A DNA stretch of 57,298 bases from the NCBI GenBank assembly GCA_964454545.1, contig CAYVTI010000012.1:1-57298 (forward strand), in the 5' to 3' direction. This DNA is from JABCZZ01 sp964454545. GTDB taxonomy: Bacteria; Pseudomonadota; Alphaproteobacteria; Rickettsiales; JABCZZ01. How positions within the stretch are numbered: the first letter of the stretch is position 1; every line of letters starts with the position of its first letter. Made by a program: the position numbers and the translations under genes. Positions 8,767 through 16,781 of the stretch are shown piece by piece. The notes beneath the pieces are model-generated. The model was not told the origin of the DNA and searched no databases. It was given only the letters and a program-made list of their open reading frames with translations.

Positions 8767-9459
8767 ATGTTAAGCGATATTCAGAAGCCGCATATACTAG
8801 TCGTAGACGATGATACAAGATTGCGCGACTTGCTGCAAACATTTCTGCGCGATCAGGGGTTTGCCGTCACCGTCGCCGTGCATGCGCAGGACGCGCGCTC
8901 AAAACTGGCGTTATTCCAGTTTGATCTAATGGTGCTTGATGTTATGATGCCGGGGGAAAGCGGGGTAGAACTGGCGCGCTCGCTCCGGAATTCAGCGACA
9001 GAGCCGCCGCCGGTGTTGTTGCTGACCGCGATGGCTGAAGTGGAAGACCGCATTAACGGGCTTGAATCCGGCGCGGATGACTATCTCGTAAAGCCGTTCG
9101 AGCCGCGCGAGCTGGTGCTGCGCATACAGGCGATCCTGAGGCGCACCAGCGCGCCTGCGGAACGCAGCTTGAACGTGACTTTTGGCGAATACCAGTTTGA
9201 TGTTGCCGGTGATCGCCTGCAGAGGAACGGCGAGACGATCAACCTGACTACCGGGGAATTGCAGCTGCTCAAGGCGCTGGCGGCCAAGTCGCCAGAGCCG
9301 GTTTCCCGGAGCGAATTGGCTGGAATACTGGGCATAGGCAGTAATGAGCGCAACGTGGATGTCCAGATAACCCGCCTGCGCAAAAAGATAGAAGCGGACA
9401 GCGGCAGGCCGGCATATATCAGGACGGTGCGTGGCTCCGGTTATGCTTTATATAGATAG
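8767..9459 (+). CDS. OmpR-family response regulator
   Basis: A DNA-binding two-component regulator. The receiver domain is at residues 8-120: ILVVDDD for the acidic pocket, phospho-acceptor Asp58 in VLDVMMPG, and the switch Lys in DYLVKPFEP. The winged-helix output domain follows (about 135-230), ending RTVRGSGYALYR. I chose ATG 8767; a GTG at 8752 is in frame and would abut the divergent lipoprotein start. No kinase gene is adjacent. The histidine kinase at 14639-16180 is an orphan kinase about 5 kb away and a possible partner, but that is speculation. Confidence 0.9.
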   Translation: MLSDIQKPHILVVDDDTRLRDLLQTFLRDQGFAVTVAVHAQDARSKLALFQFDLMVLDVMMPGESGVELARSLRNSATEPPPVLLLTAMAEVEDRINGLESGADDYLVKPFEPRELVLRIQAILRRTSAPAERSLNVTFGEYQFDVAGDRLQRNGETINLTTGELQLLKALAAKSPEPVSRSELAGILGIGSNERNVDVQITRLRKKIEADSGRPAYIRTVRGSGYALYR

Positions 9460-9468
9460 GAAGGTTAA

Positions 9469-10914
9469 ATGACTGACATTGCATTATTGGATAATTTGTT
9501 TTTCGGCCGTACCGGCATGGATAAAAAGCGGATATCGCAAATAGCGGGCGATGCGCTGCATGGCATGGATGACGGTGAGCTGTTTCTTGAATATTCGCAG
9601 TCGGAAAGTTTTGTTTTTGACGACGGGCAGCTGAAGAACGCGAATTTTAACAATGATCAGGGTTTCGGGCTGCGCTCCGTTTTAGGCGAAGCAACCGGCT
9701 ATGCGCATGCATCCGATCTGAGCGAGGGCGCGATAAAACGTGCCGCCGCAACAGTCAAGGCGATTAACTATGGGCAGGGCGGGGTGGAGGATAAACATCC
9801 GGCGCCTTTTGGAACCAATCGCAGTCTCTATAGCGATATTAATCCGCTGGCGGAGATTCCTATCGCCAGGAAAATATCGGTGCTGCAGGAGATTGATGCC
9901 TACCTGCGCGCCAAGGATCCACGCGTGAAGCAGGTATCTGTTTCACTGCTCGGCTCCTGGCAGGCGGTGGAAATTGTCCGTGCGGACGGTAGCGCCGCGG
10001 GAGATATCCGCCCGCTGGTGCGCCTCAATATCAGCGTTGTTGCCGAACAGAATGGACGCATGGAAACCGGCTCGCATGGCGCTGGCGCCCGCACCTCCTA
10101 CGCGGAATATATAGAAGAGAAGAGCTGGAAGGCGCAGGCGGACAAGGCGCTCAAACAGGCATTGACTAACCTGGAGTCGCGTCCTACGCCTGCCGGAGAG
10201 ATGCCGGTGATTATCGGCAATGCCTGGTGCGGGGTATTATTGCATGAGGCGGTGGGGCACGGGCTGGAAGGGGATTTCAACCGCAAGAAGACCTCCGCTT
10301 TTTCCGGCCTCATCGGCAAGCGGGTAGCGGCCAAGGGCATAACGGTGGTGGATGACGGCACGATTGCCAACCGGCGCGGCTCGCTTTCCATTGATGATGA
10401 GGGAACGCCAACAGGATGCACGACGCTGATTGAAGATGGAATCCTCACCGGCTACATGCAGGATCGCCTGAACGCAAGGTTGATGGGAGTGAAGCCGACC
10501 GGTAACGGGCGGCGCGAGAGTTATGCCTGCCAGCCCATGCCGCGCATGACCAATACTTACATGCAGGAAGGCAGCGCGAAAGTGGATGACATGATCGCAT
10601 CCACGAAGCGCGGGCTTTATGCGGTCAACTTCGGCGGCGGGCAGGTGGATATCACGTCTGGAAAATTTGTCTTCTCGGCGTCCGAAGCCTACATGATAGA
10701 AAATGGCAAGATTGCGTATCCGGTAAAAGGCGCGACCCTGATCGGAAATGGCCCGGATATCCTGACGAAAGTCACCGCCATAGCGGATGATATGAAACTG
10801 GATGACGGAGTGGGCACTTGCGGCAAGTCCGGGCAGAGTGTGCCGGTAGGCGTTGGCCAGCCCAGCGTTCTTATCAGCGGAATGACGGTTGGTGGCACAG
10901 AGGTGCAGAATTAA
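9469..10914 (+). CDS. tldD: Metalloprotease TldD
   Basis: A member of the TldD/PmbA zinc protease family, which matures modified peptides and degrades unfolded small proteins. The 481 residues include the zinc motif HEAVGHGLEGDF (about residues 257-268). Other conserved blocks are NAWCGVLL, DDEGTPT, GRRESYACQPMPRMTNTYM and the C-terminal TCGKSGQSVPVG. TldD normally works with TldE/PmbA, which is not in this window. It starts 9 bases after the response regulator, behind AGGAAGG, so the two are probably co-transcribed. Confidence 0.96.
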   Translation: MTDIALLDNLFFGRTGMDKKRISQIAGDALHGMDDGELFLEYSQSESFVFDDGQLKNANFNNDQGFGLRSVLGEATGYAHASDLSEGAIKRAAATVKAINYGQGGVEDKHPAPFGTNRSLYSDINPLAEIPIARKISVLQEIDAYLRAKDPRVKQVSVSLLGSWQAVEIVRADGSAAGDIRPLVRLNISVVAEQNGRMETGSHGAGARTSYAEYIEEKSWKAQADKALKQALTNLESRPTPAGEMPVIIGNAWCGVLLHEAVGHGLEGDFNRKKTSAFSGLIGKRVAAKGITVVDDGTIANRRGSLSIDDEGTPTGCTTLIEDGILTGYMQDRLNARLMGVKPTGNGRRESYACQPMPRMTNTYMQEGSAKVDDMIASTKRGLYAVNFGGGQVDITSGKFVFSASEAYMIENGKIAYPVKGATLIGNGPDILTKVTAIADDMKLDDGVGTCGKSGQSVPVGVGQPSVLISGMTVGGTEVQN

Positions 10915-11033
10915 TACCATATAACATAAGCTTATATTCTGGCAATCCTGCCAATGTCATATAACGGTAACTGGACGGGCTCCTTGGTATTCCCTATAAT
11001 TTACAGGATATAGGTAAGTATTCCGGGGCGTTT

Positions 11034-11483
11034 ATGGATATCCGGCACACCGCCGGTCAAGGTGCGGCTATTGGCGGTAAGATCAGCGGCAAGATAGGGA
11101 TTGGCTGTGGTCTCTTATTCGGGATTACTGCGCTTCCGGCTATTTTTGCCACTGTCGGCGTTTCTTTGCCCGTTATGCTTGCGGCTTCGCTGGTCACATT
11201 ATTCATGGCCAGCGCAGTCGGATTTTTCACCGGGGCGTTTGTCGGCAACCTGATTGGCGGTCTTTTTGGCGCAGCAGGAGGAATCTTCAGAGACAGAAAA
11301 CCTGATATGGGACAGCATAACAGGCCACACAATACGAGGTCGCATAAGGCGGAAAAGTTTATTCCGGGCGTCCAGCGATCGCATAATAGCGATATTATTC
11401 CGCCAGCGCCTGACCCTACGCCTCAACCTCTTGCTCCCTATCACCCTAGCCGTTCCGGCCATCAACAGAGTGAAATAGGCTGA
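11034..11483 (+). CDS. Hypothetical membrane protein with glycine-zipper-like helices
   Basis: 149 residues, not recognised. Residues ~8-90 form two or three hydrophobic helices rich in Gly and Ala with GxxxG spacing (GAAIGGKISGKIGIG, GAFVGNLIGGLFGAAGG). Residues 95-149 are a hydrophilic Pro/His/Ser-rich tail with DPTPQPLAPYHPS. The layout resembles the gene at 13744. It is probably an inner-membrane protein with a disordered tail, and no homologue name can be given. Confidence 0.55.
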   Translation: MDIRHTAGQGAAIGGKISGKIGIGCGLLFGITALPAIFATVGVSLPVMLAASLVTLFMASAVGFFTGAFVGNLIGGLFGAAGGIFRDRKPDMGQHNRPHNTRSHKAEKFIPGVQRSHNSDIIPPAPDPTPQPLAPYHPSRSGHQQSEIG

Positions 11484-11883
11484 TAATAAGGAATGGCATA
11501 ACCCATTATATTATCCTGTTATGCCAGCGAAAGCTGGCATCCAGTAGAAGCATCGATCAGGTTCAGGTACGATACGATATAAGTCAGGCTGGACGTCATA
11601 CTTGCCTGCGTGAGGGCAGGTTGTCTCCGGCCTTCCTGCCATCTGCTTCGCTCATGGAGAAAACCGGCATCTGGCATGATAATTAATAAATGTCATACAC
11701 TTAGGTATTATCTTATCCCAAAATCAGGTTAGTGAAGGTATGATTTTCTATTTTACAGTATAATGCTGCTGCCACATTACCCCAATAATGGCAAAAAAAT
11801 AGCAGCCTGTCATAAATTATTAACAATCTCATGTTATTATTATGAGTATTGACATAAAGCCTATTTAGGAAAGGTACAGAAAT
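11484..11883. other. 400-base intergenic region with palindromic repeats
   Basis: No gene is visible. It contains a perfect hairpin ATGCCAGC-GAAA-GCTGGCAT (11521-11540) followed by CCAG, then CCTGC-(6)-GCAGG near 11607. This is the layout of the TCATGCC...GGCATCCAG family of dispersed palindromes. The last ~180 bases are AT-rich and probably hold the promoter of the gene at 11884, whose ribosome binding site is AGGAAAGG. Confidence 0.5.
11521..11540. repeat. Palindromic hairpin, dispersed-repeat type
   Basis: An 8-bp perfect stem with a GAAA tetraloop, followed by CCAG. It resembles the stem at 18967-18987, which also ends GGCATCCAG. Confidence 0.5.
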
Positions 11884-13005
11884 ATGGCTCAGCAACCAGG
11901 TAACCCGTCAGAATTGACAGAAACGTTGGCAGGAACGTTAGCAGAAGCAGATGTTAGTACACATAATGTCCCCCAAAAAAGAAATTTTTTTGCTCTTTTA
12001 AGGGACGTTGGGAGGAACGTCGGGGACTGGGTTGCAGTGCAATTTGAGGAGGCCACACGACGTGCTCAAGAAACCGCACAGAATGCAGCACAAACTCCCG
12101 TGCATATAGCCAAAAATACTACAAGATTTGCAAAAGATGCTGCAGGATTCGCACAGAGGGCAGCACAGAATATTGCAGATACAGTAGGCAGTCCGCTAGG
12201 ACAAGTTGAACGAGAACTTCAAAGGATTGCAGATGGCGTTCAAGGAACTGCAGAAAAATTGGTAAAGAATGCTGTAAACACAAAAGCTGGACAAGCGGTT
12301 ACAAGTGCAGCTAAGAACATTAATGCCACAGCGAATGGATCAGGGAATCCTGCTAGAGATCAGTTGTATGATAGTCTTGCCTTTAATGAAACATTTAAAC
12401 CGGGAGTTAATTTTAAAAGGCTTGTGCAGGGAAAGCCGCAGAACGTCGCCGCTAATGCGTTGCTAGGCAGCGAGCAGGTATTAGAGGCATGTGCAGCATG
12501 CAAAAAAGCTACAGATGCCTATAGGGCTGATCCTAATAATGACGAACTGAAAAAGCAGGCTTTAGCAGCGCGAGAAGCTGCAAAAGGACCGATTGCCGAA
12601 GCTATAGCAGCTGCTGGCGGACGAGTGCCAGATACATATGCCTTAGACAGAATAGCGGTTAAAATCGCCGACTCTGAATTCTTAGCCCAGAAAACTGCGG
12701 AACGTAAGGCACAACAAGGACGTTCATCCGGGATAACTATGAGAGAGTCGACCAACGGATTGCAGAGTGCACCGCAAGGGGTGGATGGTGTTGCCAAGAG
12801 TTTTGCAGATAGAGCTCAAAATGTGAGTACCCAAGCAGAAGAATTAGCCATTTCTCCTGCTGGAAGAACTAGAGCCCAAATTAATACTGCTGATCTGACA
12901 CAGAAAGCAGATCTTGCAAGGAATTCTGGCATTGTTGCACCTATACAACAAGGAAACGGCCAAGCAGCACGAAAAAACGGCCAACAAGTAGCAGCTGCTC
13001 GGTAA
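11884..13005 (+). CDS. Ala/Gln-rich helical protein of unknown function
   Basis: 373 residues, with no family recognised. Residues 50-165 are long amphipathic helices with an Ala-rich periodic pattern (ATRRAQETAQNAAQ, DAAGFAQRAAQNIADTV), recalling LEA-like or apolipoprotein-like surfaces. The middle holds one Cys pair (CAACKK). There is no signal peptide or membrane helix. The coding DNA is visibly more AT-rich than the flanking housekeeping genes and uses many A/T-ending codons, suggesting transfer or weak codon selection. The start is supported by AGGAAAGG 12 bases upstream. It could be a stress or secreted protein; the sequence does not decide. Confidence 0.6.
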   Translation: MAQQPGNPSELTETLAGTLAEADVSTHNVPQKRNFFALLRDVGRNVGDWVAVQFEEATRRAQETAQNAAQTPVHIAKNTTRFAKDAAGFAQRAAQNIADTVGSPLGQVERELQRIADGVQGTAEKLVKNAVNTKAGQAVTSAAKNINATANGSGNPARDQLYDSLAFNETFKPGVNFKRLVQGKPQNVAANALLGSEQVLEACAACKKATDAYRADPNNDELKKQALAAREAAKGPIAEAIAAAGGRVPDTYALDRIAVKIADSEFLAQKTAERKAQQGRSSGITMRESTNGLQSAPQGVDGVAKSFADRAQNVSTQAEELAISPAGRTRAQINTADLTQKADLARNSGIVAPIQQGNGQAARKNGQQVAAAR

Positions 13006-13044
13006 TACATTCATATCTACAATCCCTCTTACCGGAGATTATTC

Positions 13045-13470
13045 ATGAGCACATTTCTCGCCGATATGAAAAAATTTGATGATACGGCTAATAACATAGC
13101 CAGAGAATATCTGGATATGCAAATCACCTGCATGATACTACATCATGCAGGATGCTTGAAGACAAATGAGGGTGATAAAAATGGTGCTATCATACTAGAT
13201 TCTGTCAGTAAAATGCGCGAAGCCGTGAATAAACTGCATGATACCTGCATGAAATCACTTGGCGAAAAGGAGATGAAAAACGCCTTCTCGCGTATTGGGT
13301 ATGATAAAATATTATATTCTTCGTTAAGCGATGGAATCTTACAAAGCAACGCTTCATATTTCACGATTGCCCCACGTCCACAGGGTGCCGAATACAGATG
13401 TGATGAAGCAGCATGTCATAAAAACACCGAAGACCATCTGCAAAAATACTTTTCGCTCCTTTGGAAGTAA
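13045..13470 (+). CDS. Hypothetical protein, Cys-containing
   Basis: 141 residues, AT-rich, probably helical in its first 100 residues (DTANNIAREYLDMQITCMI). It carries five Cys, two of them in CDEAACHK near the C-terminus. There is no signal or membrane segment. The start is preceded by CCGGAG (13034-13039). It follows the Ala-rich gene by 39 bases in the same direction, so they may share a transcript. Function unknown. Confidence 0.5.
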   Translation: MSTFLADMKKFDDTANNIAREYLDMQITCMILHHAGCLKTNEGDKNGAIILDSVSKMREAVNKLHDTCMKSLGEKEMKNAFSRIGYDKILYSSLSDGILQSNASYFTIAPRPQGAEYRCDEAACHKNTEDHLQKYFSLLWK

Positions 13471-13705
13471 TGAGCCATAAGCACTGGACGGAATAACTGC
13501 ACCCTCCTGACAACACGGAGTAAGAATCTTAACTTCTAACTCATCTCTCCTGCACGGTTACGCTTCTCAGGCCAAGGCTGCATGCTGAGTTGCTCATTTA
13601 TTGTAATTGATGCAATCCAATATTTTGATTTATATCAACTTATAAAGCAAATTATCTAAATTTTAGGTTAATTGTAATGAAACCTTAACTTGAGTGGCCA
13701 TACAG

Positions 13706-13730
13706 TAATGCCTATACTTAGAAGGCATTA
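13706..13730 (+). promoter_or_regulatory. Inverted repeat in the leader of the gene at 13744
   Basis: TAATGCC-(11)-GGCATTA forms a 7-bp stem ending 13 bases before the ATG. There is no T tract after it on the plus strand, so it is not a terminator of that strand. It may be an operator or a translational hairpin. The rest of 13471-13743 shows AT-rich, promoter-like DNA and nothing else that I can name. Confidence 0.35.
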
Positions 13731-13743
13731 AAAAAGTTGTTTT

Positions 13744-14091
13744 ATGTACGAAAAAATAATTAATTACGCGGCGAATGGAGCTTTAATAGGTGGCGCGATA
13801 GGCGCTGTGATTGGATTGCTGTCATTCCATCCTCTTTTCTTCGTTGCTTCTGCCGTCTGCTGGGGAATAGTCGGGGCAGGGGTGGGAGCGGCGGTAGGGC
13901 TTCTCACCTGGGGTAAGCAGGCACATTTCCATAAGGATATACTGGATTGCAAGGATGCCAAAGCGCCGCCCGCACCTGCCCTGGAGCCTGAAATAGCGCA
14001 AAGCCAGGGGCAGGAACAGCCCAGAACCTATTATCAGGATGTTGTTACCAATTCGCGTATTACCGAAACACCTGTGCCTCCCCAGCGTTAA
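13744..14091 (+). CDS. Small membrane protein with glycine-zipper helices
   Basis: 115 residues. Two hydrophobic helices (about 8-30 and 35-58) are rich in GxxxG/AxxxG spacing (GALIGGAIGAVIG, GAGVGAAVG). They are followed by a soluble Pro/Gln-rich tail. No enzyme motif is seen. The architecture mirrors 11034-11483, suggesting the two belong to one class of membrane protein. It ends 2 bases before the convergent TlpA-like gene's stop. Confidence 0.55.
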   Translation: MYEKIINYAANGALIGGAIGAVIGLLSFHPLFFVASAVCWGIVGAGVGAAVGLLTWGKQAHFHKDILDCKDAKAPPAPALEPEIAQSQGQEQPRTYYQDVVTNSRITETPVPPQR

Positions 14092-14093
14092 GA

Positions 14094-14594
14094 CTATTTT
14101 TCCGTCAGCAGCGGTCCGGTTATTTCCATCAGCTTCTTTTCCGTTACAACCTCTTTATCCGGTTGCAATACGCATCTCACAATTCCGTTTCTGTCTATCA
14201 CATAAGTAAGCGGCAAAGAGGCAGGCGCGCCGAATTCATTAACAGCCGCTTCATCCAGCATGGCTGACGCATAGGAGAATTTCTGCGCCATTTCTCTGGC
14301 TTTCTCTATGCCGTGCCTGCTATCGGCGCTTAAGGCAATGATATGAAGATTCGGGGTTTTATTATGACGGTAGAAGGAATCGATCTCCGGCATCTCCTTC
14401 TGGCAGTTAGGGCACCATGTGGCCCAGAAATGCACTATGACTATACTGCCGCGCTGCCTGCTTAAATCGAACTCTTTGCCATCCATCGTTTTTACTATAA
14501 GCGCTGGAGCCGGGCTACCTATTTGCGGGGCAGCCAGTGCAGGAAAGCACCACGCAGTGAGGAACAGGAAAAAGAATGCGATCCGGGAAATCAT
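14094..14594 (-). CDS. TlpA/ResA-type thiol-disulfide oxidoreductase
   Basis: Periplasmic, thioredoxin-fold. A signal peptide (residues 1-21, ending ALAAP) precedes the AhpC/TSA-like core. The redox motif is WATWCPNCQKEMPE with Cys61 and Cys64. The cis-Pro lies in SLPLTYVID. It lies 44 bases after the histidine kinase gene in the same direction and is probably the last gene of the receptor-YfiR-kinase operon. YfiR proteins carry disulfides, so a thiol reductase in the operon is suggestive. It could equally serve cytochrome c maturation. Confidence 0.85.
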   Translation of the reverse strand: MISRIAFFFLFLTAWCFPALAAPQIGSPAPALIVKTMDGKEFDLSRQRGSIVIVHFWATWCPNCQKEMPEIDSFYRHNKTPNLHIIALSADSRHGIEKAREMAQKFSYASAMLDEAAVNEFGAPASLPLTYVIDRNGIVRCVLQPDKEVVTEKKLMEITGPLLTEK

Positions 14595-14638
14595 AATATC
14601 CGCTTTGAGAAATGTGAGCTGAATGCCGATAAGTAAGC

Positions 14639-16180
14639 TTATGCAGTCTGCGCCTGCTCGGATGAAATATCAAGCAGGTCGTGTATGTAAGTAGGATCCG
14701 CTATGAAATGCAGCGTTACTTCGGTACCTGCCCCGATCTGACTTTCAATCGTGATATTGCCGTAATGAAGATCGATGAGATTCTTGGTAAGCGGAAGTCC
14801 AAGCCCCGTGCCGCCATAGCGGCGGTTAAGGCCGCTGTCAACCTGATCAAAGCTCTGGAATATCTTCGGCAGGTTTTCCTTTGCCATGCCGATGCCGGTG
14901 TCACGGATTTTAATGACGAAGTCGGTGACTATGCCATTACGTATTTCAGGCTTTACGCCGATATGGACCGTGCCGTCCGGAGGGGTGAATTTGATGGCAT
15001 TGGACAGTATGTTCAATATAATCTGTGAGAATCTCAGGCGGTCTGCCATGATGGGTGGAAGTTTTTCCGGGATGTCCGTAGTCACGGTGACTTTTCCTTC
15101 CATGGCGCGTTTCTGCATGATGTTCAGGCACTTCTTTATAGAGTTGTTTATATCCACTCTCTCGAATACCAGCACCATTTTTCCGGACTCGGCTTTTGAA
15201 AGATCGAGAATATCGTTGATAATATCGAGCAGGTGCGCGCCTGCGTCATTGATGTCTTTTGCGTATTCGAGATACTTGTCATTGCCGAGCTTGCCGAAGA
15301 GCTGTTCCTTGAAGACGCCTGAGAAGCCGATGATAGCGTTCAGCGGCGTACGCAGCTCATGACTTACATTGGCAAGGAAATGCGATTTTGCAGTGCTGGC
15401 GCTTTCCGCCTCTTTCTTGGCTTTGCCCAGTTCCTCGTTCTGCTTGAGGAGCTTGCGATCGCGCTCCTGTATTTCATCCAACATGGCATTGAATGCGTCA
15501 ATGAGCATATAAATTTCATTGGCGGTCTTGCCGCTGGCGCTTTCGTGAATGCTTGTAACCCTGAGCGAATAATCCTGCTCGACGGAAACACGTCTCGCAG
15601 TTTCTGCCAGGGCAAGGATGGGAACGGAAATGGCGCCTTGTATGAACAGCGCAAACAGATAGGCGGAACCACTTACGATGATACTGACGACAAGCGCGAT
15701 CATCACCTGTTTCAGCAGGTAATTATCCAGTTCGCGCATGTCAGATTCGAGTGATATGGAAGCCACCAGCATCCCGTTATTATCCAGCTTTCTGATGACG
15801 ATGGTGTTATCGTCATACCTCCCGACGCCTTCTTTCCTTCCGTTAATATCGGGACAGAATTTGTTTTTAATCGAGTCGCTGTAGTAATACGCTGCGGGGG
15901 TATCGGTCGCATCATACATGCATACGCGCATGATGGATGGTTTTGTGCTGAATACGTCCTGCAGGTTTCGGGTGGCGGCGTCTTTCTGCTCGAAGCTGAT
16001 GTACGCCAGGTTGCTTTTACCGACATTGCTTGCTGTATCAATAAGCTCGGCAAAGAGGTTGTCGCGCATATTATAGTAGCCTATCACGGTAAAGGCGATG
16101 GTGATGACGATAATAGCAACCACGCTGACCAGGGTGATCAGGAGAGTAAGGCGTTTCTTGATTGCCGCGTTTTCCAACAT
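14639..16180 (-). CDS. Sensor histidine kinase with CHASE8-like periplasmic domain
   Basis: 513 residues. Helix TM1 spans ~11-34. A periplasmic domain of ~120 residues follows, with the CHASE8 pattern (SNLAYISFEQKDAATRNLQDV...PSIMRVCMYD). TM2 spans ~157-180, then HAMP and a coiled coil. HisKA has NVSHELRTPLN with phospho-acceptor His274, and the HATPase domain has the N, G1 (RDTGIGM) and G2 (GGTGLGL) boxes. There is no receiver domain. CHASE8 is the sensor domain of the diguanylate cyclase YfiN, which is held off by YfiR. The gene begins 4 bases after a yfiR-like gene, so here the same switch probably drives a kinase. The partner regulator is not adjacent. Confidence 0.92.
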   Translation of the reverse strand: MLENAAIKKRLTLLITLVSVVAIIVITIAFTVIGYYNMRDNLFAELIDTASNVGKSNLAYISFEQKDAATRNLQDVFSTKPSIMRVCMYDATDTPAAYYYSDSIKNKFCPDINGRKEGVGRYDDNTIVIRKLDNNGMLVASISLESDMRELDNYLLKQVMIALVVSIIVSGSAYLFALFIQGAISVPILALAETARRVSVEQDYSLRVTSIHESASGKTANEIYMLIDAFNAMLDEIQERDRKLLKQNEELGKAKKEAESASTAKSHFLANVSHELRTPLNAIIGFSGVFKEQLFGKLGNDKYLEYAKDINDAGAHLLDIINDILDLSKAESGKMVLVFERVDINNSIKKCLNIMQKRAMEGKVTVTTDIPEKLPPIMADRLRFSQIILNILSNAIKFTPPDGTVHIGVKPEIRNGIVTDFVIKIRDTGIGMAKENLPKIFQSFDQVDSGLNRRYGGTGLGLPLTKNLIDLHYGNITIESQIGAGTEVTLHFIADPTYIHDLLDISSEQAQTA

Positions 16181-16184
16181 AGCG

Positions 16185-16769
16185 CTACTTGATTACCTCG
16201 GCTGCAATTTGCAGTAGCCTTGCATCGATATTCAGATTGCTGGCCTCGGCTGCCTTAAGATTGATACGCAGGTTTATCCTGTCCTTGGAAAACAGGCCTA
16301 CGTTCTTACCCACTTTCACGATTTCTATGATCCCGCCCATATCCGCGAAATCCTTGGCCTCGCTGATGGTCAGGACCGGGCGATGCCTGGCGGATGCCAG
16401 GAAGGATGAGGCATTGTCTTCATCATCCTTGCCAACAAACAGGACATGGCACGCAGATACGTTGTTACCCGGTATCGAGTCGGTTATGGTGATGGTCAGA
16501 TCCTGTTTGTGCGTGTTCTGCAGGTCGCGGAAATAATTGCTGAATGCGCGATCTCCTAGGATGCATACCGTTGCGGTGTTGGTCTTTTTAGGAGCATTGT
16601 CGCCCGGCCAGTCTACGAATTTCAGGAAGTTGTAGATAAAGGCGATCTTGATCTTGTATTCGTGCAGGTTTTTATCTTCTTCGTCATCGGCGATGACCGG
16701 CATGAATGCGCACATGCATCCTATCACGGCAATCATCAGAATATGAAGTATCTTATGCATGTATTTCAT
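16185..16769 (-). CDS. YfiR-like periplasmic regulator (DUF4154)
   Basis: 194 residues with a signal peptide (about 1-27). The YfiR/HmsC core has the typical opening YKIKIAFIYNFLKFVDWP, VCILGD, CHVLFVG and an end rich in LRINLKAAEASNL..DARLL. Cys69 and Cys107 match by position the pair that forms a disulfide in Pseudomonas YfiR. YfiR binds and silences the periplasmic part of YfiN; here the adjacent gene encodes a kinase with a similar sensor. It is 12 bases after the TonB receptor gene and 4 bases before the kinase, so clearly in one operon. Confidence 0.88.
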   Translation of the reverse strand: MKYMHKILHILMIAVIGCMCAFMPVIADDEEDKNLHEYKIKIAFIYNFLKFVDWPGDNAPKKTNTATVCILGDRAFSNYFRDLQNTHKQDLTITITDSIPGNNVSACHVLFVGKDDEDNASSFLASARHRPVLTISEAKDFADMGGIIEIVKVGKNVGLFSKDRINLRINLKAAEASNLNIDARLLQIAAEVIK

Positions 16770-16781
16770 GTGTACAGGGCG

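Noticed and set aside
13706..13730. Hairpin as a terminator
   Set aside because: It lies before a start codon and has no T tract on the plus strand.
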